Assembly: GCA_964035775.1 (NCBI GenBank)
Contig: OZ038316.1
Location: 19,268,851-19,332,850 of the forward strand
Direction: 5' to 3'
Length of the DNA: 64,000 nt
DNA from: Osedax frankpressi
Taxonomy: Eukaryota; Annelida; Polychaeta; Sabellida; Siboglinidae
Shown: piece after piece, positions 1 through 14,400 of the stretch
How the letters are laid out: every line of letters begins with the position of its first letter
Position numbering within the stretch: position 1 is the first letter of the stretch
The notes under the pieces: model-generated
What the model saw: only the letters and a program-made list of their open reading frames with translations
The model's database searches: none
What the model was told of the DNA's origin: nothing
Position numbers and translations under genes: made by a program

Positions 1-295
1 AGAATACATTTTTAGTATGAAGAGTTTTTCCATATAAATGAAATACGAACTGAATGGAAGTTTTGTGAAGGAAATCTAGTGTGGGTTGTATAAGCCAAGT
101 AAACATGTCTTCGATCATCTCGATGTTATCGGATTGAATGTTCTTCGGAAACTCGTGTTCCATGTAGGAGATCTTGAAAGGCAACCAACCCAACTGATGT
201 GGCTCCAGGTAGATCATACCTGAAATGAGATACAATGAGATACGTTTACAATAATCTTATAACATTATTCATTGTATTAGTTGCCTATAAAAGTG

Positions 296-334
<39 letters not shown>

Positions 335-353
335 GTGTGTGTGTGTGTGTGTT

Positions 354-390
<37 letters not shown>

Positions 391-3263
391 TGTGTGTATG
401 TGTATGTATATCGTTGTCCATTTTCATTTATTAATCAACATATTACATATATGTTCGTAAATCATTTATATTTGAATCAGAAACGTAATTACTATATGTA
501 ATTAATCTTTATCTCGCTATTTCAAATGGTAATAAGTACAAATGATGACGCATTTATGAAATGCACACGAGTTATAACAATACAATGTTTTGCTATCTTT
601 ATATAGAATTAACAATGTAAACAAACCGCAACGGCTGACGGTAGCGGGAGAGGCTTGTTCGAGATCCGCAGGTTCGAAAATTAAATTTTGAGTGTTGCTC
701 ATCTGAATGATCTCTCCGCTCATCAAACATAACTGCAACAATGTCATTATCGTCGTTACATCTGCTTATTACCGCATTAAAACGTTAGCTTTAATCATCA
801 CATATCTATATATAAATACGCCGAATTAGTATTTAAGTAGCATACGTGTACGGCTTACCCGTTACCATCTCGATGAAAGAATACTACCGCGAAACCACCA
901 TACGCAATTTGATTGTGAAACTCGTGGAAAAGGCTGTATATTAACATACAACGTCTTAAACCCGTAACTCTACAAACAAGTTGTAGTGTCCGGGAGAACC
1001 TTTTTGTTGTCGTCGAGGACGGTGTTCATATTCTCGATCCAGACGGCGTCGACCGGTCCGTCGAACAGAATCCACTTACGGTCCTCTGTTGTGCTAGAGG
1101 CAAACTCGCGAAACATATTAGCGAGAACACCTGTAGTCGAAGTGGAGGGTGATCTATTTAAATAGAATATTGCATAAAGTTAGATTAAAATAAAATTAAA
1201 TAATAGTTAAATTATTAATACATCTAATATATATATATTTATCATTTTACAATCGATATAATTAAAATTGAACCATCGGTCCATTCGTGTGAAATCGGGT
1301 CAAATTGTCCATAGAGCTGACCCATAGTGACAGCCTTGGGATTGATAACGTTATAGATTACACGTCGTTCATTCATCAATCCGGATTCTTTGAGTTCTCC
1401 CAGGGCTCCCGCTAGTACCTTGTTAAATTAGTAATCACCGCTATTACTTAGCCAATACGTCGACGTGTATATCAAGATAGATAAGTTGCACCGTTAGATT
1501 TTATCATTTCAAACTTTTATCTACTCGAGAAAAGTGAATTGATTACATTAATCTGAGAATAGATCTGGATTGCCACGCACCTGGTAGGACATGGTTTTAC
1601 CTCCCATCGGATCACCTACTATCATCAGACCGTGGCGTACTAGAATCATCTCGTATACCTGAAACAAGTATATGATACAATGAAGATTACATTACATTAT
1701 ATGTGTAATGTAAATCATCTCGTTAACCTGGATGATCTTATCGATGAACCACGGTACGGGTTGTAATTTTAATTTAGCGATATTACGTTTCATAACTTCC
1801 AGAAAAACGCTGAAGTCAGGATTCGGTAGTTTTACTCCTGGGAACAAATCCGAAATAATGCCTTCGAACAATGGGATGTCCTAAAATATTTAGTAATAGA
1901 AACATTAATATTATTAAAATATAATTAGTTAAATAAATAAATAATATGCGATATTTAAAGTGTTTTGAAATCGTTGAAGTTGAGATATTGGTGAATGAAT
2001 TCATATAGTAAACAACATTTGAGAGTTTGGATTTTGCAACTCGTACGAGCAATTCGGAACTCGCATACCTGCGCGAGAAACTTGGGCAGATTAACGTCCA
2101 TGATGGCCTTGAGAAGCAGTTCCGCTTCGTCTTGTTCCAAGTACTTTAGTTTCAAGTTGCCGGCGGCAGTTAGTACCGACTTAACGGCACGCATACCGTA
2201 GTCGTAGTGGTGTTGAGAAGATAATTGTTCGCTGCACAGCCGGTAGGTGGCGACGATTTTACGCGCCAAGCTATGGGCGTGGTGTAGAGGTGTAGGTGAG
2301 TGGAGGTGTTGGGTGAGGATGAAGAAGGCGTAGAAGGGACATAGTTCCAGTGTTGCTGAAAAGAGTTGTTAGTTGTACGCCTATTAAGTGAGAACTATTT
2401 TATATGCCATGATATGAGCGTGGTATGGAGGGGAGTGTGAAGGGACGTTGGGCTGTGTGAACAATGCGTGGAGTAGACGGGTTCTAGATTATGTGATGTT
2501 AAAATCTACTACATATAAATGTATGATGGGGGCGGAGTGGCGCGGTCATTATTACGATGTCAGACTCGCAGACGATATGCAATTAGTAATATATTGTATT
2601 ACTTATCTTTGGTATCGATTGGATCTTATGCACTTATTTTTTCGATTAATATACTTATTAAAACCCAGATAAATTATTATAGTATAGTATAGTATTAATA
2701 GTAATGCTATTAATAGTAATACAACAGTAATGGGTGTCTATTGCGTGCGTATGTTGCGTTCGTAATGCGTGCGTCAACCTGCGGGCGTCGACGAAGCCCA
2801 TTGAATATAGAGAGATCTCGCCAATCAGCGCGTAGTCGGGCACCATCATGGCCACGGTACGGAATAACACTTTCAGGTTATCGGGGAGGTCTTGGCGACC
2901 CGCGTAACCCGGATTCATCGTGATGAACATCGAACACGTCGGATTCAACGCCAACTCGGTACCCTCGAACATGAATCTGCGTGCAGGAGAACAATAAGCC
3001 GTGTGTTCTAAGAAGGGCGAGCGGTTCCCGTACTTGTAATCCCCGGCAGTTATTAACGACCGTGTTGAAAGGTTTAACCTCTTGAGACCGGCGTTTACGG
3101 CGTTCTGAATCGACGAGATCTGCTGAGCCACTACCGACAACACCTCCAACTCGATACGGTTGAATTCGTCGAAGCACGCCCAGGCTCCGGCTTGAGCCAA
3201 TCCCTTGAAGAACTTACCCATGGCCTTGAAGTCGAGTCCATCGGAACAGTTGAACACCACGCA
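1..3263 (-). other. DNAH3: Dynein AAA1 (from Walker B) and AAA2 exons
   Basis: Nine exons. 3079-3263 carries the end of AAA1 strand 2 ([11 protein letters not shown]) and the Walker B region [20 protein letters not shown]. 2779-2976 carries the sensor-I region [10 protein letters not shown] and [18 protein letters not shown]. 2069-2270 has [20 protein letters not shown]. 1581-1658 carries the AAA2 Walker A, GDPMGGKT. 1000-1130 carries [20 protein letters not shown] and 627-732 carries SPATVSRCG. 1-219 begins [11 protein letters not shown] and continues past the window. The AAA1 Walker A (normally GPAGTGKT) is absent from the visible sequence and should lie just upstream of 3263. Confidence 0.94.
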
Positions 3264-6200
3264 CTTTATATTAGACGGCGAGTGGATATAATGGGTTGTA
3301 TGTAGTTGTAAGAGGGGATGTAATGGGGCAGGAGTGACTGGGTGATGAGTGTTTGTTATGAATTGAGGATGGGTAGGGTGAGGAGTGGATGTAATGGGGC
3401 AGGAGTGAGTGGGTGATGAGTGTATGTTATGAATTGAGGAAGTAGTGGGGGATGTAGTGAGGAGGATGTAGTGAGGGGGATGTAGTGAGTAGGGATGTAG
3501 TGAGGAGGATGTAGTGAGGAGGATGTAGTGAGGAGGAGGTAGTGAGGGGGTGTAGTGAGGAGGGAAGTAGTGGGGGGGATGTAGTGAGGAAAGATGTAGT
3601 GAGGAGGATGTAGTTAGGAGGGATGTAGTGAGGAGGGAGGTAGTGAGGGGAGGTAGTGAGGGGAGGTAGTTATGAGGATGTAGTGAGGGGAGGTAGTTAT
3701 GAGGATGTAGTGAGGAGGATGTAGTGAGGAGGATGTAGTTAGGAGGATGTAGTGAGGGGGATGTAGTTAGGAGGATGTAGTGAGGAGGGATGTAGTGAGG
3801 AGGATGTAGTGAGGAGGGATGTAGTGAGGAGGATGTAGTGAGGAGGATGTAGTGAGGGGGGAGGTAGTGAGGGGGATGTAGTGAGGAGGATGTAGTGAGG
3901 AGGATGTAGTGAGGAGGAGGTAGTGAGGGGGTGTAGTGGGGGGATGTAGTGATGAGGGAGGTAGTGGGGGATGTAGTGAGGAGGATGTAGTGAGGGGGAT
4001 GTAGTGAGTAGGGATGTGATGAAGGATGTAATGGGGAGTTAAACATACGCACTACTATAGGAGTTATTGTTGTTGAGGTTAGTTGCATGTTAAAAAGTTA
4101 GGTGGAATACTGGTGTTCTAGAGGCAAGACCGCTAGAAATAGTGGGAATAGTATTTGTATAACTGGGTTGAGACAGTGGGNNNNNNNNNNNNNNNNNNNN
4201 NNNNNNNNNNNNNNNNNNNNNNNNNNNNNNNNNNNNNNNNNNNNNNNNNNNNNNNNNNNNNNNNNNNNNNNNNNNNNNNNNNNNNNNNNNNNNNNNNNNN
4301 NNNNNNNNNNNNNNNNNNNNNNNNNNNNNNNNNNNNNNNNNNNNNNNNNNNNNNNNNNNNNNNNNNNNNNNNNNNNNNNNGTATATATTAATAAAACTTA
4401 ATAATTAAACAAATATAAACCTCTGCAGGTTTTCTCTGTAAATTAAAATATTATAATGTTATCATAGCTCCTAATATGGTATTATATTAATAAATATGTG
4501 TCCATGTATGACTTGACCTTTAAAATTAATCAAAAATATATATAATTTAAAAAAATATGTATTGAACCTCTATTCCTTTAATCTGTATAAATTATTATAA
4601 TATATTAAACTATAGTTTACCTATAGGAAATATATAATATATTATAAAGAATAATTTAATCTAAATAGTAGATACAAAAGTATATGATAAAATAAAATAG
4701 TCAAATATGAAATAAATCAATTACAATAAAAAAAAACAAAACTAAAATTACCTTCAATATTCTTGGCTAATTAAATAAATTATGAAAATTATTAACCAAG
4801 GGAATTTTTTATATCTTAAATGACTATGAATTAATAAGGTATCAATTGTATATCTATATCACAATAAGTTATTGTTTATAATACAATTTTTCATTAAATA
4901 ATTTATAACAAATGCAATTCACTGTAATTAATATATTCTTTATTCCTAAAAAACTAATATATTTGCAGTTATGTCTCAATTATTGCAACGTTAATATAGA
5001 ATTATATTATAATTAACACACCATATATCGTATACAAATTTGTATACAAATTAATGTATGAGTAATATTACAAATATGTATTTCTATAAATAAAACTGCG
5101 CATTAAATTATAATAAATATATATTAAATTGTTTTTAAATATATAATATTATATTAATATATTGTATTATATTTTCTGTATATGTATTATTTAGAATAAT
5201 CACATCTAGAAATAGAAAGAAAATAGTTCATAATACAAATACATATAGAAGTAATTCAAAAGGAAAACACGAAATGCAAAGCTACATTTGATACTAATAT
5301 AAAATATTACTTATCGTACCAGCATTCCAACCTAAATGGGAAATGATCAGTAAAACTCGAAATATATTTAATAGTGTATACCATCTATTTTCTTTATAAT
5401 ACAATTATAATATTTAAACAATTTAAAACAATTTTAATGTTGTGTAATATGATATTTAAATATCACCGGATACCAAAATCGCTAACCGAAACACCTTCAT
5501 CACTGTGAATTGATTCCGGAACTTCACTTGTCCAGAAGATTGAGCTCACACAAATCACAACCTTAAATTAAACATCAAAAACATTGTCTTCAAAACCGTG
5601 AATTTATTATAAAATCAATTACGAAGTCGATGAAATATAATTAGAAAAATTAGTATAATGGTAAATATATGCTTTTTAAATGAAATTATTATGCTAAACA
5701 ACCTTTAGAAAAAATGAAATAATCTAATAGAATGATTTAATATAATATAGCGTTTTAATTTTATTTGCTAAATATACTGCTAATATAAAATGTATTTTAT
5801 ATTGTATTGCTATTACCTGTCCAGGCCACTCGATGACCCAACGGTTCCTGGGCACATTCACGTACGCAGCCAAAGACTTTTCGATCACTTTACGGATGCT
5901 CATGATCATCATGTTTTCGACTTGCAGTAACCACTTCTCTACCATACCCTGCACGATAGAGACGTGGTAGGTATGCAGACCATTGTTCACATAATGTAGA
6001 AAATGCAGACAACTTACAAGATCTTAATTCTTAGAAGGTGGAAATTATACAAACTTTGGCTTTCGCAGGATAGATCTTAGAGACAAACGGAACGATTTCT
6101 TTTTCGGATGAAATCATTCCCGTGATTTCTTGGCTATCGGTGAATTCCAAACGAGCAATTCCCTCGAAACATTTCTTCAAGTGGGGTTGTACCCTAGTCG

Positions 6201-8425
6201 GATCTTTTGTCTCTGAGAGAATCTCGAGAAGCTCGTCATTGGAAAGGAAGAAGAATCTAGTAGGTGTATTACAATTATATAGGTATCGATTTCATGATGT
6301 TTTCGCAAAAATAAAATTATATTTTGAATGAATTATTATATTTATAAGTTCTAATATAAATTGTTAGAAGGTAGTAAAATAAGATATTTAATTGGATATA
6401 GCATCATTATAATGCAAGTACTACTTTATTAATATTTTGAAAGAAATGAACCCCGAATCCTAGAGTAAGTTCAATAATACTCACTATACACTCGGCAAAC
6501 AGCTAAACTATAAACCTCGGGAAATAGAGTCGCTTCTTTTCCAAATAGGCGTTCAAACCCTTTTGAATTTCGTCTAGCAACTGGTTGGCTTCGTTGAGTC
6601 GGTCCAACATTCCGGGCTGTGACGTAGCTATCAAACAGTCGGTGTTCTTAACTGCTTCGCCCATGATGTCCTAGTGGATGTAGTTTAATGTAATATTTGC
6701 TTAAAGGCAATGCAAAAATACTCCAAACTGCGATACAAGTGACTAGCGAATTAATAAATAAATAAAATAAAATATAAATATAAATAAATATAAAAAAAAT
6801 ATAAATAAATCGAATATCGGGTATATTTTCCTGGGTGATTGTAAATACGGATAATTATAGAATAGTAAACTAAAAGAATAATAATGTATTATTAGTTAGA
6901 AAACAATAACAAACTATTTCTGAGGTATAATGAATTAATTGTTGATACCTTCCAATAAGTGTCGACAATTCCAAATTTTCGTGCTTCTTCGGGCATTTGA
7001 GCCATGATGTCTTCGGAACTAAAGATGGGCTCCAGGTATAACCAAGTTGCCTGGCACTGCATATAGTAAATTAGAAGTAGAATATTGTGTATGACTAAAG
7101 TTTGGATAGCAAACGATGTAGGTTGGACGTGGTAAGCGTATAGTGAATGTATAGCGTATAGCATATCACTTGTAGTGAATGTATGGAGATCAATCGTATT
7201 ATAAAATCATGGTTTTGCGTAAAGAAATATTATGAACAATAAATATTGAAACATCAGTACTAAAGATTATTATAAACATATTATATTAATAGGGATTATA
7301 TATAAGTAGGGTATGTATGCGAGTAATTAATCAATTATTCAAGATAGCAAGGTTGATATTGGTGACACATGCTATACATGTAAAGTGCAGAGTAAGCTAG
7401 TGAATGTAGGCATTGTCTGGTAGTATTAGTATTAGATGGTGAGATAGTTTAGGACTTACTACATTTATGGTTTAGGTATAGTCATTAAGTAATTGGTGTG
7501 CTTGTAAATTTGTTGAATATCATTACGATAGTGAGGCAGAAAGGTAATAAGAATAGAATTATAGTAGTGAAGTTAGTAGTAGGTAGTAAAATATTAAAGA
7601 GCTAATGGGAATGGTAGTAGTTGGAATGGCACTAGTGGGGATAACAGTAGTTATATTGGAAGTAGTATGTATATCAGTAGTTAGTTGTTTTGGTAATTAG
7701 ATGTGGCAATGAAGCATCGGATATCAATGATTAACGGTTTAAAGTTTAAGTGAAAAGCTCGATACATATTATTGCGCTACATGCTAGCGATGTATTGAGG
7801 GCAGACAATAGAATACGTTATATTATCGGAGAAATTGTGTATAACACGAATGATGCATATCAAGGAACATCGGAGTTTAATCATTCTCTAAAAACATATA
7901 TAGCTGAAATTAGAGAAAAATAGAGAACAATATTAATGAACCAGTTTGCACGTTTCTTCGTAAGTTTCTAGTAGAAATGTTATAATATTCATAATTAATT
8001 GATAATCGATATATAAATAAAACATTTTACATTTAATTATCGTAGTGGTTAGACGAATTGTAATAATTGGTAATAAATAATAAAATAATTAAGTACCCTA
8101 TATATAAAAATATATATTTATATTAGTTTAGTATTAATTTATTATCAGATTTATTATTTATCAATATCTAATAACTTTTAAATGCTGTTATTATTAGTTG
8201 TTAATAATTAATTTAATAAAGATAAGTAGAAGATAATAACAGTAAATATATTCTAAAGAATGGGTTGAACGTGAGTTTATAGTTAAATACTATGTATATA
8301 TATTGTGTATACATCTAGGAGATTATGTATACAATAGGAGGAATAGTGAAGTATAATGTGGCAATTTTAAATTAATTTTATTGGAATACGTATAAACTTA
8401 TAAATTGTATATATATATATATATG

Positions 8426-8481
<56 letters not shown>

Positions 8482-11400
8482 GTATATAGTGAGGCATTAA
8501 TACAACTATAATTATAGAATTAATGATCTAGACGATTCGTATTCACTTAGTGAATTATTTTCAGAGAAACAAGTACGACTGTTATCAAAGGGAAACCTTG
8601 AGCCACGCGTCGATGATGTCCTGCATAGAGACGAGCTTTTCCTCCCATTGACGCATCTCCACCTCGAATGGTTTGATGAAAGGGGAGCCACGCATAGTCT
8701 GAGCCTTGACGATGTGGTCATCTAGAATGATCTGCTGGTCATCCACCGAAGAGAGGATTTTCACTCCCTGTTTCGAAGCAGATAGTTATGGGTACGTGTT
8801 TAGACGGCCTTCGCTAATGTAATGGCCAGGTGCCGTGGTGTACACCGTGGACGCACATTACAATAACAATTAAATAGCTCTGCATTAAATGCATTACAAA
8901 CTTTTAAATCAAACGATTCAATTTACAAAATAGAAATCTGTTCGCATATTTCACTAGACGTAAGCATTTTCTGAACTCGCTAAATAATCAGCGAACATTT
9001 TTCAGCAAAAAATGCCTAATTCCTCTTCACACTTGCATATCGTACAATTTTACAGAATAGAGACACACAAGTGTCAGTTATAGCTTTAGCTTTAGATAAA
9101 GATGAATTAGTAAAAGGGTACACACCGTATCTCGATAGGCGATGAAATCGAAGCAGATACCCTTCCACTCTGATTTCATCTTGCTGAGTGCCTTCTCTAG
9201 CGAATACTCCTTAGCAGCTGTAGTGCCGATGTCTTCCAGTCTATAATGAATCATTACATGGAGAATTAATCCGAAAATGGTGTAACTCTTCCAAATGCCA
9301 GCCTTTTTCATAATACGATACTATTTATATAATCAACTATTCTAAAATAATGTATTCAAATACGTCAATCAAACTCATATTCGCTTACTTGTCCATGTGT
9401 TTTGATAGTCCGTATTCGAGCATTTTTGTAATAGAAGTACCTTCCGTGGGTCTGATATCTTTTCCAACTGCTTGGCTCATCTGTTGGCGTAGAGTCGTAT
9501 GGGGAGCATTGTTACGCGAGAGCCATTGGGCATTATAATAAACAATACTATCCACATTGTTGAAATACATCGTAATCAATTGGTAGAATTAATATTATGC
9601 TTATATAATATTTAGCAATAAATAATTTATTTCAGAAATACGAAATTGATGCAGATTATATAAGGATAACATGTGCATGATATTGGAATATTATTATATA
9701 TCAATAAAGGTTATGCGGATACTGACCTCTTCCCAATGGCGATCTCGTACTCCTGGGTTACATAATACATGTAGCAATGGTAAGAACTGCTTAAAGCGCT
9801 CGATTCGTCCTTTGGTCTTCTCGGCAACATTTTTGGGACCCTGGGAAATGTAAGGATTTATTTTAAAATCTCAAATATATATCTTATATATATATATTTT
9901 AACGATTCATATATGAACTTTAGTTATACTATAAAAAATGTATAGTTATTACAAACTAGCACGAAACAAGTATGCAATTACAAATCATCATTATATAGAA
10001 AACTCGATAATATATATGTTAACATCAAAGAAAGTTTAACAGGTTAATATATTTTTCCATCGGACTAAAACGAAGCGAAATCAAACCGGTTGGTCTTGGA
10101 AAGATTTGGTGAGTTTGTGCACGGTGCGGAACATTTCTTGGACTTCGTTTTCGATTTCTTCAGCGTTCAACTGTTGAAACGGACCTGAATGAAGACAGTT
10201 AGATTAAGATGATAGTTATTCTCAATGTCTTGGTATTTAGATATGTTAAGTATATAGCATTAACAATATATTTGTATAATATTATCGTTTGTCATTGTAA
10301 AGTTTTTAATAAATATTGATGAAATTAAAAATACAATTATATAAATATAGAACAAATATAATAAAGTATTAATATAGATTATAATATAATATTATATATA
10401 ATGTTATATACATAATCATAAAGTTATATATAAAGTTAATTATTAAGTTATAATAAAATATAAATCAAAATTAAAATTAAAAAGATAACCATGAAATTTA
10501 TAAATAAAAACCGTTGAGCCATTGGTCATTTCTTTCTATAAGTTGCTTTACCGTATTCCATAATTTGTCGTACGGCTCTTTTTGTTGGAACATATCCTAA
10601 TGTTGATATTGATATTGATTTCAATTAAAGTGACTGATTATCTTATCGATATTACTTTATCGGCAATAATATATCGGAATTACCTTATATTATAATAAAG
10701 AATTATAATAAAGAATTATAATAAAGAATTATAATAAAGAATTATAATAAAGAATTATAATAAAGAATTATAATAAAGAATTATAATAAAGAATTATAAT
10801 AAAGAATTATAATAAAGAATTATAATAAAGAATTATAATAAAGAATTATAATAAAGAATTATAATAAAGAATTATAATAAAGAATTATAATAAAGAATTA
10901 TAATAAAGAATTATAATAAAGAATTATAATAAAGAATTATAATAAAGAATTATAATAAAGAATTATAATAAAGAATTATAATAAAGAATTATAATAAAGA
11001 ATTATAATAAAGAATTATAATAAAGAATTATAATAAAGAATTATAATAAAGAATTATAATAAAGAATTATAATAAAGAATTATAATAAAGAATTATAATA
11101 AAGAATTATAATAAAGAATTATAATAAAGAATTATAATAAAGAATTATAATAAAGAATTATAATAAAGAATTATAATAAAGAATTATAATAAAGAATTAT
11201 AATAAAGAATTATAATAAAGAATTATAATAAAGAATTATAATAAAGAATTATAATAAAGAATTATAATAAAGAATTATAATAAAGAATTATAATAAAGAA
11301 TTATAATAAAGAATTATAATAAAGAATTATAATAAAGAATTATAATAAAGAATTATAATAAAGAATTATAATAAAGAATTATAATAAAGAATTATAATAA

Positions 11401-14400
11401 AGAATTATAATAAAGAATTATAATAAAGAATTATAATAAAGAATTATAATAAAGAATTATAATAAAGAATTATAATAAAGAATTATAATAAAGAATTATA
11501 ATAAAGAATTATAATAAAGAATTATAATAAAGAATTATAATAAAGAATTATAATAAAGAATTATAATAAAGAATTATAATAAAGAATTATAATAAAGAAT
11601 TATAATAAAGAATTATAATAAAGAATTATAATAAAGAATTATAATAAAGAATTATAATAAAGAATTATAATAAAGAATTATAATAAAGAATTATAATAAA
11701 GAATTATAATAAAGAATTATAATAAAGAATTATAATAAAGAATTATAATAAAGAATTATAATAAAGAATTATAATAAAGAATTATAATAAAGAATTATAA
11801 TAAAGAATTATAATAAAGAATTATAATAAAGAATTATAATAAAGAATTATAATAAAGAATTATAATAAAGAATTATAATAAAGAATTATAATAAAGAATT
11901 ATAATAAAGAATTATAATAAAGAATTATAATAAAGAATTATAATAAAGAATTATAATAAAGAATTATAATAAAGAATTATAATAAAGAATTATAATAAAG
12001 AATTATAATAAAGAATTATAATAAAGAATTATAATAAAGAATTATAATAAAGAATTATAATAAAGAATTATAATAAAGAATTATAATAAAGAATTATAAT
12101 AAAGAATTATAATAAAGAATTATAATAAAGAATTATAATAAAGAATTATAATAAAGAATTATAATAAAGAATTATAATAAAGAATTATAATAAAGAATTA
12201 TAATAAAGAATTATAATAAAGAATTATAATAAAGAATTATAATAAAGAATTATAATAAAGAATTATAATAAAGAATTATAATAAAGAATTATAATAAAGA
12301 ATTATAATAAAGAATTATAATAAAGAATTATAATAAAGAATTATAATAAAGAATTATAATAAAGAATTATAATAAAGAATTATAATAAAGAATGCTATTT
12401 ATAGTTCTCGTAAGATGGGTAGTTTAGTAATGACATAAGTAGTATCAAATCAGTTTGTACTTGTAATGTACTTTTTTAATATACCTGAATGTAAAAAATC
12501 ATACTAGCGCTACCGACCTGCAGTTGGGGTAGAGTAGTGATATCCCAGCCGAGAAGGCTTTCATTGTTGTTTAGAGACTCGAGTTCGTATCTAGCTTTCT
12601 CCAGATTAGAGTTCAACTCTGTGAGGATCTCGACGTTATTCTTGACCTCTTCACTGCTCATACCCTAGCGAGAAATGCCGGAAATTCAGAAGACTTGTTA
12701 TCATATAAACTATACATAAAGCTAACTACGCAAGTAAGGTGAAATAGTGTTTGTGTAAAATTGAAATAATAAGTGATTAAACATTTAAAGTTTAAATATA
12801 TAATTTCGATTTTTTTCTTTATCAAAAAATAAAATCAATGAATTAAATAATAACAACTAGTCTATATATGCATAACCCTATATTCACAACGACTAACGAT
12901 TGTTTTCTTGAAGCTATCGATGACGAGTCCGTATTCAGCGAGTTTTGCCTCGAAAGCGGCCATTTTCTTTTTAAGCTCTTCCTCCGAGTGTTCCCGTTTA
13001 GACATCAGATGGCGCTGGCTAATCTCGAATACAGTGGAGATATGCGAAGGCCAGTGGAAGAGCGTCGAATTCAACCTGATGTCGTCGACTGTAGAGAAAA
13101 TAATATAGAAATGAATGGGATTTAGACGGGCACTGTACTTAGTCTATCCTTATGTAATTTATACAAATAAATTTGAAATATAGTATCTATGATAACATAC
13201 ATATAAAATAGTTTAACAAATATATACAACTATTACAACAAATTAGTCTATATAAAAATAGCGTCAGTAATGTTTTATTTATACTTCATACTTCATACTA
13301 AATATATTTGGAAATATATCCTATCGTTTCCTATTTACACATATTAGTTAAGCGCATTTAATTACCCGGAAAAATGGCGTAGTCTAGTAGAAATAACAAT
13401 CTCTCGGCGGCATCTTCTATCTCTTCCTTCAACTCGTAAACTTTGACATCGGTACACTGGAAAATAGAGTCATTAGATTATAATCGAGGGGTTTACCATG
13501 ATAAGATGGAATTAGATTTGTGGGTTATTACAGGTAGGTTGTAGTATGTTACGGACCTGGATTAAATAATTCTGCAAATGTACCAGCTCTTCGACAGTTT
13601 GCGGGATATTGTTGACTTTTTCCGCCATCCCGTCGTACCTTTGGCAGATGCTGCAGGTGGTAATGGAAACACATAATTATAGTTGAAATTAATGACGTAA
13701 AATCCATTTGTATCAATATATATTAAATTTCATTTCAATCTGAACTAATAATAAATTGGTATGAATATATTTGCGATTAAGATCATTCAAAATTGTATTC
13801 AAATTGCAACAATCTCTAAATATCATTTAAATAGATTAGTCATAGTATAACAATAGATAACTTAAATAGGATTTAATTTTTAAATAATTTATGTGTGTAA
13901 TAAATTATATTAATTAATCCTACGACTAATAATATTAGATAGCATAACTAAAATAACTCATTATATTCAAATACATGCGATTTAATCACAATACATTAGT
14001 CATACTATTCTAAAAGTGATTATCAAAGTCACTTCGACATACCTCTTATTAATATCGCGGCTCTCATTGACTTGGTGTTGCACTAGACGATCTCGGAGTT
14101 TCTGAGCCCTTCCAGCCAACTCGATATTCAACGACTCGCAGTCAAGGCAGAATAAACTCAGCGGAACAGTGACGTGAAGTAGTTGGATCTCTTCGCGCAA
14201 CTCAATGTACTCGTTTATTTTCTGGTGGTAAGGATGAAAGTCATTCGCCGAGGGTTACGAGCTATCAATAACCTATAGTTTGCTCATTAAGAGTGTTATG
14301 AGTAAACTATGATTATTAATAGATTTGTAAAATCTTTGATTTATACAATAATAAAAAGTACTGTAAGGATAATTAATATGATCATATGTCATATGGCATA

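Noticed and set aside
3290-4088. N-terminal HYILLTTS-repeat extension of the dynein Walker B frame
   Set aside because: It is the 14-bp minisatellite read in the open frame. The real exon starts at 3263 after an AAAG acceptor, giving CVVFNCSDG as in the family.
4102-4401. Open frames through the run of N
   Set aside because: Artefact of undetermined bases.
10690-12393. Possible CRISPR-like array
   Set aside because: The direct repeats have no spacers and the context is an animal-type intron; it is a simple satellite.
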